Positions 35,902-44,818 of a stretch of DNA of 52,325 nt are shown piece by piece; within the stretch, counting starts at the first letter, position 1; each line of letters opens with the position of its first letter. Below the pieces are notes generated by a model. That model was not told the DNA's origin, searched no databases, and was given only the letters and a program-made list of their open reading frames with translations. This DNA is from Bacillus sp. NTK074B (lineage in GTDB: Bacteria > Bacillota > Bacilli > Bacillales > Bacillaceae_B). Made by a program: the position numbers and the translations under genes. The stretch lies in assembly GCF_017303375.1 (NCBI RefSeq), contig NZ_JAFKOH010000017.1, forward strand, positions 1 through 52,325, in the 5' to 3' direction.

Positions 35902-37191
35902 TCAATGAATGGAATGGACAAAGAAATTCATAAGAAACAGTGCAGCAATGATATATAAAGGAATGGATACTTCCCGGGCCTTTCCTGTAGCCAATTTCAA
36001 CACTGGATATAAAATAAAGCCGATGGCGATACCGTCCGCAATACTGTACGTGAACGGAATCATCGCAATGATGAAAATGGCAGGGAACGCCTCTGTCAGA
36101 TCACGAAGATCCATATGTCGGATGTTTTGGATCATCAAGCCTCCGATAATGATAAGGATCGGAGCGATGGCATGATCCGGGATCCACTTTAAGTACGGGA
36201 TGAACATCACCGAGCCTAAAAATAATACTCCCGTCGTCAAACTCGTCAATCCCGTACGGCCTCCAGCCGTCATGGCTGCTGCGCTTTCCACCGTTGAGAC
36301 TGTCGGACTCGTTCCGAAGAACCCAGACGTAAAGGCAGAAAATGCATTGGCTTGAAAAGCTTTGGGATATTTGTGAGGTTGACCGATCATATCCGTATGT
36401 CCGTGAATAAGACCGATGTTTTCGAATACCAACACCATCGTCACTGAGAAAACTGCAATCCAGAACGGGATGTCCATTATGGCACTGAACGATATATGGC
36501 CGAAAACCTGACTGTATTCACTCAAATGAAATGAGTCAGATTGAATGGACGGCTCGATTCCAAAAAGGAATCCAAGTAATGTACCAAATGCAATACTCCA
36601 TAAGAATTGACCTTTTACATTGCGGATGAAAAGAAAAATCGTCACCAAAAATGTCAGCACTGTCGCCAACACCTTCAATTCACCAAAATCACCAATCATG
36701 ATAATGGCACTGTCTCCTCTTTGTATGAGACCACCCTTTTCAAGACCGATAAACATTAAAAACATCCCCAATCCAACGGTGATGGCTTCTTTTAATGTTT
36801 TGGGAATGGCTTCCGATAATACTTTTGAAAGCTTTGTAAACGCAATGATCATAAAAAGTATTCCTGAAATCACTATAACCGCTAAAGCTTCCTGCCACGA
36901 AAGGCCAGATGACTTTACGAGTGTAAACGTAAACATAGCATTAATCCCCATTCCTGGAACCAGAAGGATCGGTGCATTCGCCCAAAAGGCCATCACCAGA
37001 CACCCTACGAAGGAAGCAAGTATCGTTGCCATGACCGCTCCTTCAAATGGGATCCCAGCTTCAGAAAGAATTAAAGCATTTACAGCGATGATATAGACGA
37101 TTGTAAAGTAACCAATCGCACCAGCCATCATCTCCTGTTTCATCGTGGTACCGTGATCCTTTAACTGAAAAATACCTCCACGTGCTTTCAT
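35902..37191 (-). CDS. NCS2-family purine permease (PbuG/PbuO/AzgA type)
   Basis: A 429-residue permease with about 13 helices. AzgA-type signatures: GPGMGINAMF-like PGMGINAMFTFTLV (near residue 79), FGTSPTVSTVESAAAMTAGG (near 294), and VFENIGLIHG (near 252). Relatives import guanine, hypoxanthine or adenine with protons. A sigma-A promoter is present, but I find no purine riboswitch in the 65-base leader, unlike pbuG of B. subtilis. The start is an ATG with weak AGGAAG upstream. Confidence 0.87.
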   Translation of the reverse strand: MKARGGIFQLKDHGTTMKQEMMAGAIGYFTIVYIIAVNALILSEAGIPFEGAVMATILASFVGCLVMAFWANAPILLVPGMGINAMFTFTLVKSSGLSWQEALAVIVISGILFMIIAFTKLSKVLSEAIPKTLKEAITVGLGMFLMFIGLEKGGLIQRGDSAIIMIGDFGELKVLATVLTFLVTIFLFIRNVKGQFLWSIAFGTLLGFLFGIEPSIQSDSFHLSEYSQVFGHISFSAIMDIPFWIAVFSVTMVLVFENIGLIHGHTDMIGQPHKYPKAFQANAFSAFTSGFFGTSPTVSTVESAAAMTAGGRTGLTSLTTGVLFLGSVMFIPYLKWIPDHAIAPILIIIGGLMIQNIRHMDLRDLTEAFPAIFIIAMIPFTYSIADGIAIGFILYPVLKLATGKAREVSIPLYIIAALFLMNFFVHSIH

Positions 37192-37262
37192 ATTATAATC
37201 TTCCTATAAAACTGCCCTCTCCCTACCCGCTCCTCCTGATAATAGGGGAGCCACAAAATACT

Positions 37263-37291
37263 ATTTTAGCAAAAGGTCTGACGTTTGCCAA
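37263..37291 (-). promoter_or_regulatory. Promoter of the NCS2 permease gene
   Basis: TTGGCA (37286-37291), 17-base spacer, TAAAAT (37263-37268) on the minus strand. Confidence 0.6.
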
Positions 37292-37401
37292 TATGTATTT
37301 TAGTGGTACAGGGGGCGAGGTCTTTGTTTCTCAATTGAGATTCGGTCGAAGATGGTTGGTGTTTTAATGATTTTTAAGGAAACCCAATTAAAGATGACGG
37401 A

Positions 37402-37581
37402 ATGTTGCTGATAACAACCGGCATTGAGGAAAATGGAATCAAGCAGGTTCCTCTGCTCATTCAGCTGATTACCAGAAATCCCCGACCAACTCCGTACGAC
37501 TTACTGAAGGACTTCTCTGACAAGGCATCATCAGTAGGTCCGTCCCTCAAAAAAGCCCCCATAAAGGAGGCTCTTCACTAA
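37402..37581 (+). CDS. Orphan open frame, possible gene remnant
   Basis: Fifty-nine codons, starting MLLITTGIEENGIKQVPLL and ending KKAPIKEALH, in a 394-base gap with no other gene. The composition is protein-like, but no ribosome binding site precedes the ATG, and the coding sense continues eight codons upstream (GNPIKDDG) to a stop. It overlaps the riboflavin operon terminator. It may be a leftover of a larger gene or a chance frame. The rest of the gap (37292-37401) holds nothing I recognise. Confidence 0.25.
   Translation: MLLITTGIEENGIKQVPLLIQLITRNPRPTPYDLLKDFSDKASSVGPSLKKAPIKEALH
37549..37572 (-). terminator. Terminator of the riboflavin operon
   Basis: AGCCTCC (37566-37572) pairs with GGGGGCT (37554-37560) with one G-T pair, followed on the minus strand by six T. 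It is 13 bases past the ribH stop. Confidence 0.75.
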
Positions 37582-37585
37582 GATC

Positions 37586-38056
37586 CTATTTGTCTATTTC
37601 ACGGATTAAGTTCGCCATTTCAATGGCTGATACCGCTGCTTCCCAACCTTTGTTCCCTGCTTTTGTACCGGCTCTTTCGATAGCCTGCTCTATTGTATCT
37701 GTCGTCAAGACACCAAAGATGACTGGCACATCTTCCTGCAGGCTTAGATTCGCCACACCTTTTGCCACTTCCCCGCTTACATATTCAAAATGAGCAGTTG
37801 CTCCGCGAATGACGGTCCCAAGTGTAATGACAGCGTCATACTTTCCAGACCGGGCAAGCTTCTTGGCGATCATAGGTATTTCAAATGCACCGGGAACCCA
37901 TGTGACAGAGACACTGTCTTCTTCCACTCCATGTCGTTTTAACGCATCTTCCGCCCCGCCTAATAGTTTCGAAGTAATGAATTCGTTGAATCTAGAAACG
38001 ACAATCGCAACTCTTAACCCTGATCCTACTAAATTACCTTCATAAATGGTTTTCAT
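37586..38056 (-). CDS. ribH: 6,7-dimethyl-8-ribityllumazine synthase
   Basis: A 156-residue lumazine synthase, the usual length. The substrate sites are SRFNEFIT (near residue 22), PGAFEIP (near 57), [14 protein letters not shown] (near 82-95, with the catalytic His) and FGVLTTDT. It forms the 60-subunit capsid that condenses the pyrimidine with dihydroxybutanone phosphate. Last gene of the operon, 12 bases after ribBA. Confidence 0.97.
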   Translation of the reverse strand: MKTIYEGNLVGSGLRVAIVVSRFNEFITSKLLGGAEDALKRHGVEEDSVSVTWVPGAFEIPMIAKKLARSGKYDAVITLGTVIRGATAHFEYVSGEVAKGVANLSLQEDVPVIFGVLTTDTIEQAIERAGTKAGNKGWEAAVSAIEMANLIREIDK

Positions 38057-38068
38057 TTTATATTCCTC

Positions 38069-39262
38069 CTAGAATTTAAGTAAGTGACCCAACTTAGCAT
38101 GTTTTGTTTTTAAGTACTTTTCGTTTTCAAATTTCGCCGGCATTTGAATCGGTACGCGGTCCACGATTTCCAGCCCATATCCATTGATTCCGGCAATCTT
38201 TCGAGGATTATTGGTCAATAGGCGCATTTTGGTTAATCCTAAATCCCTTAATATCTGGGCTCCGATTCCATATTCCCTCAAATCATCGCCAAAGCCCAAT
38301 TTTTGATTGGCTTCTACTGTATCGTAGCCTTCTTCCTGAAGCTTATATGCCTTTAGTTTATTGATCAAACCGATTCCCCGGCCCTCTTGCCTCATATATA
38401 AGAGTACTCCTTTACCCTCTTGTTCAATCTGGGTAAGAGCTGTGGCCAGCTGGGGACCGCAATCACACCGATTGGAGCCGAATACATCTCCCGTCAGGCA
38501 TTCCGAATGAACGCGCACGAGCACTTCTTCCTCCTCTGCCCATTCACCCTTTACAAGGGCGATATGCTCTTTCCCGGTAATGTTCTCTGTATAAGCGACT
38601 GCTTTAAAGTTTCCGAATTCGGTAGGAAGTTCAATCTCCACTTCCCTTGTCACAAGCTTTTCATTCTTTCTTCTATACCGGATCAGATCTTCAATGGAGA
38701 TGATCTTTAAATCCCATTTATCAGCTAGCTTCATCAATTCAGGAACCCTCGCCATCGTGCCATCTTCATTCATGATTTCACAAATGACACCGGAAGGCTC
38801 CGCACCTGACAGAACAGCCAAGTCTATGGCGGCTTCAGTATGGCCGGCCCGCTTTAATACTCCGCCATTTTTTGCGACAAGGGGAAATACATGACCTGGC
38901 CTTTTGAAGTCTTCAGGTGTTGATGCTGGATTCAATAATTCCCGAATAGTCGCCGATCTTTCGTAAGCACTGATGCCGGTTGAAGCCGATTTATGATCAA
39001 CTGATATGGTAAATGCAGTGCCGTGAGGATCGGTGTTTGACATCGTCATTGGCGAGAGCTTCAACTTTTGCGCAAGTCCTTCGGTAATCGGGGCACAAAT
39101 CAAGCCCCTACCTTCCTTTGCCATGAAATTAATGACATCGGGTGTCGCTTTATCGGAAAGCGCAATAAAGTCCCCTTCGTTTTCCCGATTCTCATCATCG
39201 ACGACAATAACGACCTTACCAGCCTTCAAATCTACAATCGCTTCTTCAATCTTATTAAACAT
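38069..39262 (-). CDS. ribBA: Bifunctional DHBP synthase / GTP cyclohydrolase II
   Basis: A 397-residue fusion that makes both riboflavin precursors. Residues 1-200 form DHBP synthase ([14 protein letters not shown] for metal and substrate, [20 protein letters not shown]). Residues 205-397 form GTP cyclohydrolase II with the zinc cysteines in [20 protein letters not shown] and the loop [11 protein letters not shown]. The ATG at 39262 follows AGGAGGGG; an earlier in-frame start lies inside the ribosome binding region. Confidence 0.97.
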   Translation of the reverse strand: MFNKIEEAIVDLKAGKVVIVVDDENRENEGDFIALSDKATPDVINFMAKEGRGLICAPITEGLAQKLKLSPMTMSNTDPHGTAFTISVDHKSASTGISAYERSATIRELLNPASTPEDFKRPGHVFPLVAKNGGVLKRAGHTEAAIDLAVLSGAEPSGVICEIMNEDGTMARVPELMKLADKWDLKIISIEDLIRYRRKNEKLVTREVEIELPTEFGNFKAVAYTENITGKEHIALVKGEWAEEEEVLVRVHSECLTGDVFGSNRCDCGPQLATALTQIEQEGKGVLLYMRQEGRGIGLINKLKAYKLQEEGYDTVEANQKLGFGDDLREYGIGAQILRDLGLTKMRLLTNNPRKIAGINGYGLEIVDRVPIQMPAKFENEKYLKTKHAKLGHLLKF

Positions 39263-39278
39263 GGGGCAACCCCTCCTA

Positions 39279-39935
39279 TTAGTCGGCGAAACCATTTTCC
39301 GACAAGAAATCGTAACTGATGTTAGTAGCCGTGCTCTTCACTTGCTCCTTTGCTTCATAGAAGCGATGAAAGTACTTTGCCATCACATCACATTCAATAT
39401 TGACAATATCACCTGCTTTTTTCTCACCCAGGACCGTATCCCCTCGCGTCTGAGGGATCAATGATATGGTTATCTTATTGCTATTCACTCCGAATACAGT
39501 AAGGGAAGTACCATCTATTGCGACAGAGCCTTTCATGATAAACAGATGACTTTGATGCTCAGGAATGGAAATGTCCATATACCAGGCATTTTCCACTTTT
39601 TCCACTCTTACGATGCTGCCAATGCCGTCTACATGCCCATTAACGAAATGGCCGCCGAATCGGCCGTTGGCAGCCATGGCCCTCTCCAAGTTCACTCTCG
39701 AACCACGGGTTAATGTCCGTAACGTTGTCCCCTCAAACGTCTCAGGCATCACGTCCACCTGAAATTGCCCCAGGTTGAAAGAAGTTACGGTCAAACAGAC
39801 TCCATTTACACTGATGCTGTCACCGATCTTCACATCTTCCAATACCCGTTTGGCTGAAATGGTAAGTTCCATGGAAGAAGATGATTTCCTCATGCTCTCA
39901 ATGAAGCCGATTTCTTCTATAATTCCAGTAAACAT
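39279..39935 (-). CDS. ribE: Riboflavin synthase alpha chain
   Basis: A 218-residue enzyme made of two lumazine-binding barrels. It starts [10 protein letters not shown]; barrel one has [12 protein letters not shown] (near residue 40) and [11 protein letters not shown] (near 95), and barrel two has [10 protein letters not shown] (near 138). It dismutates two lumazines to riboflavin. The ATG follows AAAGGAGGG. The spacings to ribD (27 bases) and ribBA (16) support one operon. Confidence 0.96.
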   Translation of the reverse strand: MFTGIIEEIGFIESMRKSSSSMELTISAKRVLEDVKIGDSISVNGVCLTVTSFNLGQFQVDVMPETFEGTTLRTLTRGSRVNLERAMAANGRFGGHFVNGHVDGIGSIVRVEKVENAWYMDISIPEHQSHLFIMKGSVAIDGTSLTVFGVNSNKITISLIPQTRGDTVLGEKKAGDIVNIECDVMAKYFHRFYEAKEQVKSTATNISYDFLSENGFAD

Positions 39936-39962
39936 CCTTTCCCTCCTTTCTTTCATAACTGC

Positions 39963-41048
39963 TTATGAATTGGGGATTGCAACAATCTTAATATCCTTTC
40001 CTACACGTTCCACGCTCAAAATCTCCATTTCAAGACCTTCTTCAATGCTCAGGAACCCTTCCCCGCCAAAACTCGTGAAAGAAGAGCTTCCCCCAATAAG
40101 CTTTGGAGACATGTACATAATGAATTCCTGAAACGCTTTTTCCTTTAAGAAGGTAGCATGGATAGTTGATCCACCCTCCACATAAAGAGATCCGATCTGC
40201 CTGTCACCCAGTTCTTTTAACACTGAATGAATGTTGACTTCTTCATCTGAAAGGGTGACGATTTCACAGTCCTTTTCCAAGTATGGCCGTCTTTGTTCAT
40301 CATTGACGGAATTCCCTGTGAAAATGACCGTCGGGCTTTGTGAGTCTTCCACTACATGTGAGTGGAGAGGTGTTCGTAAATGGGTATCCAGAATAATTCG
40401 AATGGGGTTTTTTCCACCTTGGGGCAAACGGGTGGTCAGGTGCGGGTTATCTTGTATAACGGTATTGACTCCTACTAATATCGCGTCATGCCGATGACGA
40501 TCATAGTGGACTTCGGTTCTTGATTCTTCTGATGTGATCCATTTGCTGTCTCCTGATACAGAAGCGGTTTTTCCGTCTAGTGTGACGGCTGTTTTAAGCG
40601 TAACAAACGGGGTGCCATTTTGGATGTAGTGAAAGAAGTGTTTATTGAGCTCACAGGCTTCTTCCTGGAGCTCCCCTACCATTACTTCAATGCCAGCATC
40701 CCTTAATTGTTGAATACCACGTCCCGAAACATGTGGATTGGGATCCACGGCTGCAATGTGAACACGCTTCACACCACTTGTTATAAGCAGCTCTGAGCAT
40801 GGTGGTGTTTTCCCGTAATGGGAGCAAGGTTCCAGTGTGACGTAAACGTCGCTTCCTCTCACCTTTTCACCTGCAGCTTTTATGGCGAGCACTTCTGCAT
40901 GACCTTCACCCGCTTTAAGATGGGCACCCATCCCCACGATTTCTCCATTGTTCACTACCACCGCCCCAACCATCGGGTTTGGCGATGTCTGGCCCTGAGT
41001 GGACCTTGCCATCGAAAGAGCAAGCTTCATATATTGAGAGTTGTCCAA
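39963..41048 (-). CDS. ribD: Bifunctional riboflavin deaminase-reductase
   Basis: A 361-residue enzyme. The N-terminal deaminase (about 1-145) has the zinc ligands HAEVLAI and EPCSHYGKTPPCSELL. The C-terminal reductase (about 146-361) has KTAVTLDGKTA, GDSKWITSEESR and LYVEGGSTIHATFL. It carries out the second and third steps after GTP cyclohydrolase II. The likely start is TTG at 41048, eight bases after AAGGAGG; an ATG (MKLAL) six codons on is the alternative. Confidence 0.95.
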   Translation of the reverse strand: MDNSQYMKLALSMARSTQGQTSPNPMVGAVVVNNGEIVGMGAHLKAGEGHAEVLAIKAAGEKVRGSDVYVTLEPCSHYGKTPPCSELLITSGVKRVHIAAVDPNPHVSGRGIQQLRDAGIEVMVGELQEEACELNKHFFHYIQNGTPFVTLKTAVTLDGKTASVSGDSKWITSEESRTEVHYDRHRHDAILVGVNTVIQDNPHLTTRLPQGGKNPIRIILDTHLRTPLHSHVVEDSQSPTVIFTGNSVNDEQRRPYLEKDCEIVTLSDEEVNIHSVLKELGDRQIGSLYVEGGSTIHATFLKEKAFQEFIMYMSPKLIGGSSSFTSFGGEGFLSIEEGLEMEILSVERVGKDIKIVAIPNS

Positions 41049-41080
41049 ATAAATGCCTCCTTTCTTAATTAATATCGTAA

Positions 41081-41116
41081 AATAAAGAAACCCCAAGCAC
41101 TAATTCTACTTGGGGG
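41081..41116 (-). terminator. Riboswitch-controlled terminator of the rib operon leader
   Basis: CCCCAAG arms (41109-41115 with 41091-41097) followed on the minus strand by a T-rich tail (TTTCTTTATTTT). Placed between the FMN aptamer and ribD, it is the expression platform: FMN binding should favour it. Confidence 0.7.
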
Positions 41117-41218
41117 AAGTTGGCATGACTAAATAAAGCATCTAACCGATGAATTAAAAGGAAAAAATATCCACAAGAAAGGGGTAGGTGCTCCTATCAA
41201 GATCATCAACTAGATACT

Positions 41219-41363
41219 GCCGTTCCTTCTCCCATCCAGACTATCACTGTCGGCTTTGGAGTTTCACCAAATCCACCGTCTAATATTCATTAGCCGGGTC
41301 ACGGACTGAGAGCATATGCTCATCACCGCCGGTAGGGAATTTCACCCTGCCCCGAAGGAAACC
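41219..41363 (-). ncRNA. FMN riboswitch (RFN element)
   Basis: The conserved aptamer blocks are present in order on the minus strand: CTTCGGGGCAGGGTGAAATT, CCCTACCGGCGGT, CAGTCCGTGACCC, GGTGGATTTGGTGAAACTCC, and AGTCTGGATGGGAGAAGG. It senses FMN and shuts off ribDE(BA)H when FMN is abundant. The stretch between the aptamer and the terminator (41117-41218) is the switching region. Confidence 0.95.
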
Positions 41364-41506
41364 TATTCGATTAACATTATTCTATCATAGTTTCCATGCT
41401 GAAATCATCTAAGGCGCTTAAAAAATTATTTTTTGTATTCATTTTTCCAGAAAACTAACTTGTACAAAACTACAATAAAAAAGAGGAAGCCACTACCTGA
41501 TAGAAG

Positions 41507-41823
41507 CAACCTGCATTCTTCTGCACATTTAAAACAAGCTTCAGCACAATCTCTACAATGTTATTGGTCATGTAAATGACATTCCGCTCCACACGCATCA
41601 CAGATTTCTGCACAGAGGCCGATGATGCGCTGTACAAACTTACTTGCTCCGCTCCATTGTATGAATGGTATAGGCACAAATATCAGCACACTCCCGATCA
41701 AGTTCGATACATTTCATCATGAGTTTCTCATCCTTCAGGCACGCATGATAGCATACATTGCATGCTTCCCTGCAACGCAATAAACCCGGTAAACGTGATT
41801 TGTAGTTCTGAGTAAAAGGATGA
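41507..41823 (-). pseudogene. Broken four-helix-bundle copper-binding protein gene (DUF326/Csp type)
   Basis: One frame gives CREACNVCYHACLKDEKLMM and CIELDRECADICAY, ending in a TAA after MERSK. The continuation FVQRIIGLCAEICDACGAEC lies in another frame and is cut by a further TAA after HLHDQ, with HCRDCAEACFKCAEECR beyond. The regular Cys spacing and order match the small cysteine-rich copper-storage proteins such as B. subtilis YhjQ. No start codon fits the N-terminus. So start loss, one frameshift and one nonsense codon are present. Confidence 0.8.
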
Positions 41824-41824
41824 G

Positions 41825-42520
41825 TCAGGAAGTAAGAAAATAATCATTATCTACGTACCACAAAAATATCAGGAGCCAATCCATTTCATCACTGTACGTC
41901 TCATAAAATGAAATGTAACTATGGTGGGAATCAAACAATCTTTGTATACTCTGGGGAAGATACCCTTTTTGTAAAGATAGATGATTTTGCCGCTTATAAT
42001 TCAAAATCCATCGCTTATTGCCTTTATAGATAAGGACCGTGTCCCCTCCCTCGCTCTGCCATTCTATAGCGGTGGCACTTTGATATTTCAATTGAAAGGT
42101 CATTTTCTTCATTGGATGGTCAATCTTTATGGTCCGACTCCATTTTGAAAATGACAAAGACCCTTTATTCCTCCGGTGAAGCTGGTATTGCTTTGGATTA
42201 TTAATCATGGATGTCCGCTGAATAAAGTAGTCAGTCCAGCCGTTGGTTTTCAGGTAATAGGAACCTTCCTTCGTGTGGACTCCTACAAGTGAATGTGCAG
42301 AAACAGGCATCTTTTCATAAAATAATCGGTTGGCCTTTTTCAATTCTTTCTTAATACTATAGCTAAGGTAAAGATTTGAACAAGCAGGGATGAAGATCAA
42401 CAGAGGGAAATAATACAATTGTTGTGTCACGACAAGCATCCCCACACCAATGAGAAAGTACATGACACTTCGAAAAAGTAACGTATACTGTTCATTTTTG
42501 TATATTTGATAGAGGTTCAT
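41825..42520 (-). CDS. Membrane-anchored protein of unknown function
   Basis: A 231-residue protein with two N-terminal helices (about residues 14-55) and a basic, mostly beta-type cytoplasmic or surface domain rich in Lys, Tyr and Trp (HHSYISFYETYSDEMDWLL near the end). I recognise no family. The ATG follows GAAAGGACG. Its TGA is next to the remains of the broken copper-binding gene, which may once have been downstream in the same transcript. Confidence 0.6.
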   Translation of the reverse strand: MNLYQIYKNEQYTLLFRSVMYFLIGVGMLVVTQQLYYFPLLIFIPACSNLYLSYSIKKELKKANRLFYEKMPVSAHSLVGVHTKEGSYYLKTNGWTDYFIQRTSMINNPKQYQLHRRNKGSLSFSKWSRTIKIDHPMKKMTFQLKYQSATAIEWQSEGGDTVLIYKGNKRWILNYKRQNHLSLQKGYLPQSIQRLFDSHHSYISFYETYSDEMDWLLIFLWYVDNDYFLTS

Positions 42521-42589
42521 GTAATGCTCGTCCTTTCAAGGAATCTCTATCATGTTTATGTGAAAAAACCATAAAAAGACCTTATATAA

Positions 42590-42651
42590 GGAAAAGGCGA
42601 AGGATTTACGAAACTCTCCTGATTTTAAGAGTTGTTTGTAAATCCTTCGCC
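42590..42651 (-). terminator. Terminator after the patatin gene
   Basis: Perfect 14-base arms (42638-42651 and 42596-42609) with an inner AACTCT/AGAGTT stem, followed on the minus strand by CTTTTCC. It begins 7 bases after the stop codon. Confidence 0.7.
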
Positions 42652-42657
42652 ATGTTT

Positions 42658-43533
42658 TTAAGAATGCAGTAGTTCACCAGGCTGGTTCCATTCCACCAAC
42701 TGTTTCAACTTCGATTCTGCATCATGATAGCCCTGCCAGTATAATTCGTCCAATTTTTGCGGATTTTTTTCAATCCGGCTGACTTTGAGGGGATACTGGG
42801 GCTGGATAATTAACACTTCCCCATTCTTTTCTTTCAGTTCTATTTCTTGAATCGTCTGATTGTAACGCATATACCGGTTCATTATAGTTTTGTGCAGCTC
42901 TGGATACTGGGGATACCTTCTTTTCAAAAAAAAGGAAAATCTTGACGGCTTTTTATAATATCCCCTATTACGGGTCAGGATGACCACATTTTTCTTGAAT
43001 CCGTCCTGCTCGGCTTTTTCTATGGGAACCGGATCACTTATACCACCGTCCAGGAGGTGACGGGAATTAAAATCAACGACCGGTGCGACAAATGGAAGAG
43101 AACTCGACGCACGAATAATCGTAAGAAGGTCTTCTCCATAGTCATTTCTTGAGAAATAGGCAGGCCTCCCTGTATGACAATCCGTGGTACCGACAACGAA
43201 TTCCGTTTGGTTGGAATAAAAAGCTTTGTAGTCGAATGGGACCAGTTTGTTAGGGATTTCATCAAAAACATAGTCCATACCGAATAATTCGCCCGTTTTC
43301 CAGTAGTTGCGCCATGATAAGTATTTAGGGTCGCGGATGAAGTCGACATTCACCTTTTTATTGCGCCCATTTTGTTTGGATAAATAGGAAGCAGCATTAC
43401 ATGCACCTGCGGAGACTCCGATGACATAAGGGAATTCAATACCGTTTTCCAAGAAACATTCCAAGGCACCGGCTGTATAAATCCCCCTCATTCCGCCTCC
43501 TTCAAGAACGAGACCCGTCTTGTTTATCATCAT
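42658..43533 (-). CDS. Patatin-like phospholipase
   Basis: A 291-residue acyl hydrolase. The oxyanion loop LEGGGMRGIYTAGAL (near residue 7), nucleophile GVSAGACNA (near 39) and catalytic Asp LLDGGISDPVP (near 159) are all present. It belongs to the RssA/YjjU-like bacterial group. The substrate is unknown. The start lies inside the last codons of the upstream NUDIX gene (32-base overlap), so both are co-translated. Confidence 0.87.
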   Translation of the reverse strand: MMINKTGLVLEGGGMRGIYTAGALECFLENGIEFPYVIGVSAGACNAASYLSKQNGRNKKVNVDFIRDPKYLSWRNYWKTGELFGMDYVFDEIPNKLVPFDYKAFYSNQTEFVVGTTDCHTGRPAYFSRNDYGEDLLTIIRASSSLPFVAPVVDFNSRHLLDGGISDPVPIEKAEQDGFKKNVVILTRNRGYYKKPSRFSFFLKRRYPQYPELHKTIMNRYMRYNQTIQEIELKEKNGEVLIIQPQYPLKVSRIEKNPQKLDELYWQGYHDAESKLKQLVEWNQPGELLHS

Positions 43534-43936
43534 CTTCTTGAACACCCGCCTTCTGCTGTAATAAATAATGTTTTACTTCTTGGGGAAAGAGATCCATTCC
43601 GGAAAGTTCTCCTATAGATATCCAACAGGGGATATAGTTTCCTCTATTCCGGAAAGTGCCATATTCTTCTCCCTTTCCTGAACCGAATAAACCATTATAT
43701 TTTCCCACAAAATAATAAGAATGTGTATCAATCTGCCCGAAGGTAAATGCGAATTTCAGATCGGAGACGTTGATACCCAATTCTTCCTCGGCTTCCCTGA
43801 TGGCCGTTTGAATTTCGGTTTCCCCTTTTTCCATTCCTCCCCCGGGGATTACATAATAAATGGAGTGATCCCTTATTCTCTTAATGAGCGCTACCTTATC
43901 ATCTTCAATCAGAATGATGCCAACGCGGTGCTTCAT
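43502..43936 (-). CDS. NUDIX hydrolase
   Basis: A 144-residue enzyme with Nudix box GGGMEKGETEIQTAIREAEE followed by ELGI (near residues 32-55). The substrate is unknown. I choose the ATG at 43936 (MKHRVGIIL), preceded by AAAGGGG at a slightly long distance; upstream in-frame starts give a non-family extension. It forms a two-gene unit with the patatin. Confidence 0.83.
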   Translation of the reverse strand: MKHRVGIILIEDDKVALIKRIRDHSIYYVIPGGGMEKGETEIQTAIREAEEELGINVSDLKFAFTFGQIDTHSYYFVGKYNGLFGSGKGEEYGTFRNRGNYIPCWISIGELSGMDLFPQEVKHYLLQQKAGVQEDDDKQDGSRS

Positions 43937-44041
43937 ATTCGTTTCAACCCCTTTAATTAACACCATTCGACATAACTCACCTAAATCCTTCATGGGTCAT
44001 GAATGAGGTCCACCCCTCTCCATTAAAGATGAAGCATGGCG

Positions 44042-44818
44042 TTAGCTCAGTTCTTTTTTCTTGAAGATGGCGGGTGTGATGTGGAGGGTGGTTAAGCATA
44101 TGACCAAAGTAAGAATGAGGGTTGCGGTTAGATGTTCATCCCACCTGGAATGAATGATCAGTTCATTGATATACTTGGAGAGCTGTCCTGGTGACCATTT
44201 CAAGGTTTTGGTCATGTAGCCTGATAGGAAGGTGATCATCATAGTGAACCCAATCGTATAAAATGCCGTTAGACCCGGTGATTGAGCTAAACTGCTGAAG
44301 AAAACGACCATGGTCATAATAAAGGTTAGCCATAATCCGTAAATGAGGAACCCCTTAAAGAATAGATTGATGTCAATGCCTCCGAATAAAAGATGGATAT
44401 AATAGTAACCAGATAGCATCCCAAGGCTATAGGAACTCCACACAAGTACAAATGCAGCTGACCATTTGGAATAGATATATGATGTGTATGGAACGGGCTT
44501 CACCAGAACCATGACGGCATTGCCACTTTTCCTTTCTCCAGAAATCGTCCCCATAAATCCTAAAATAATGACCAGAACGCCGAAAGTACTGTATTGACCT
44601 AAGATAGATAACACTACCTCAGCCGATGACGGGTTCGGAATGGATATAATCGTTCCTTGGGGAAGATCTCCCACAGATTGTAGGATCTCAGGCATATAAT
44701 AAGCCGTTAACGGTTCCGTCAACCCGAATAAAACGAACACAGCGGGCATCCAGAGTACCTTATAATTACGTATTAATTCCAGCATTTCCTTTCTGAATAA
44801 AACCAAGCCGATTTTCAT
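44042..44818 (-). CDS. yxlG: ABC-2 type permease (YxlG-like)
   Basis: A 258-residue permease with six helices, N-terminal RKEMLELIRNYKVLWMP and central GTISGERKSGNAVMVLVKPV (near residue 92), typical of ABC-2 exporters. It is the membrane half of the exporter encoded here, overlapping the ATPase gene by four bases. In B. subtilis the counterpart belongs to the sigY operon; sigY and yxlCD are absent here. Confidence 0.82.
   Translation of the reverse strand: MKIGLVLFRKEMLELIRNYKVLWMPAVFVLFGLTEPLTAYYMPEILQSVGDLPQGTIISIPNPSSAEVVLSILGQYSTFGVLVIILGFMGTISGERKSGNAVMVLVKPVPYTSYIYSKWSAAFVLVWSSYSLGMLSGYYYIHLLFGGIDINLFFKGFLIYGLWLTFIMTMVVFFSSLAQSPGLTAFYTIGFTMMITFLSGYMTKTLKWSPGQLSKYINELIIHSRWDEHLTATLILTLVICLTTLHITPAIFKKKELS

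Noticed and set aside
37192..37262. Purine riboswitch before the NCS2 permease
   Set aside because: The leader after the promoter is only about 65 bases and lacks the conserved aptamer core.
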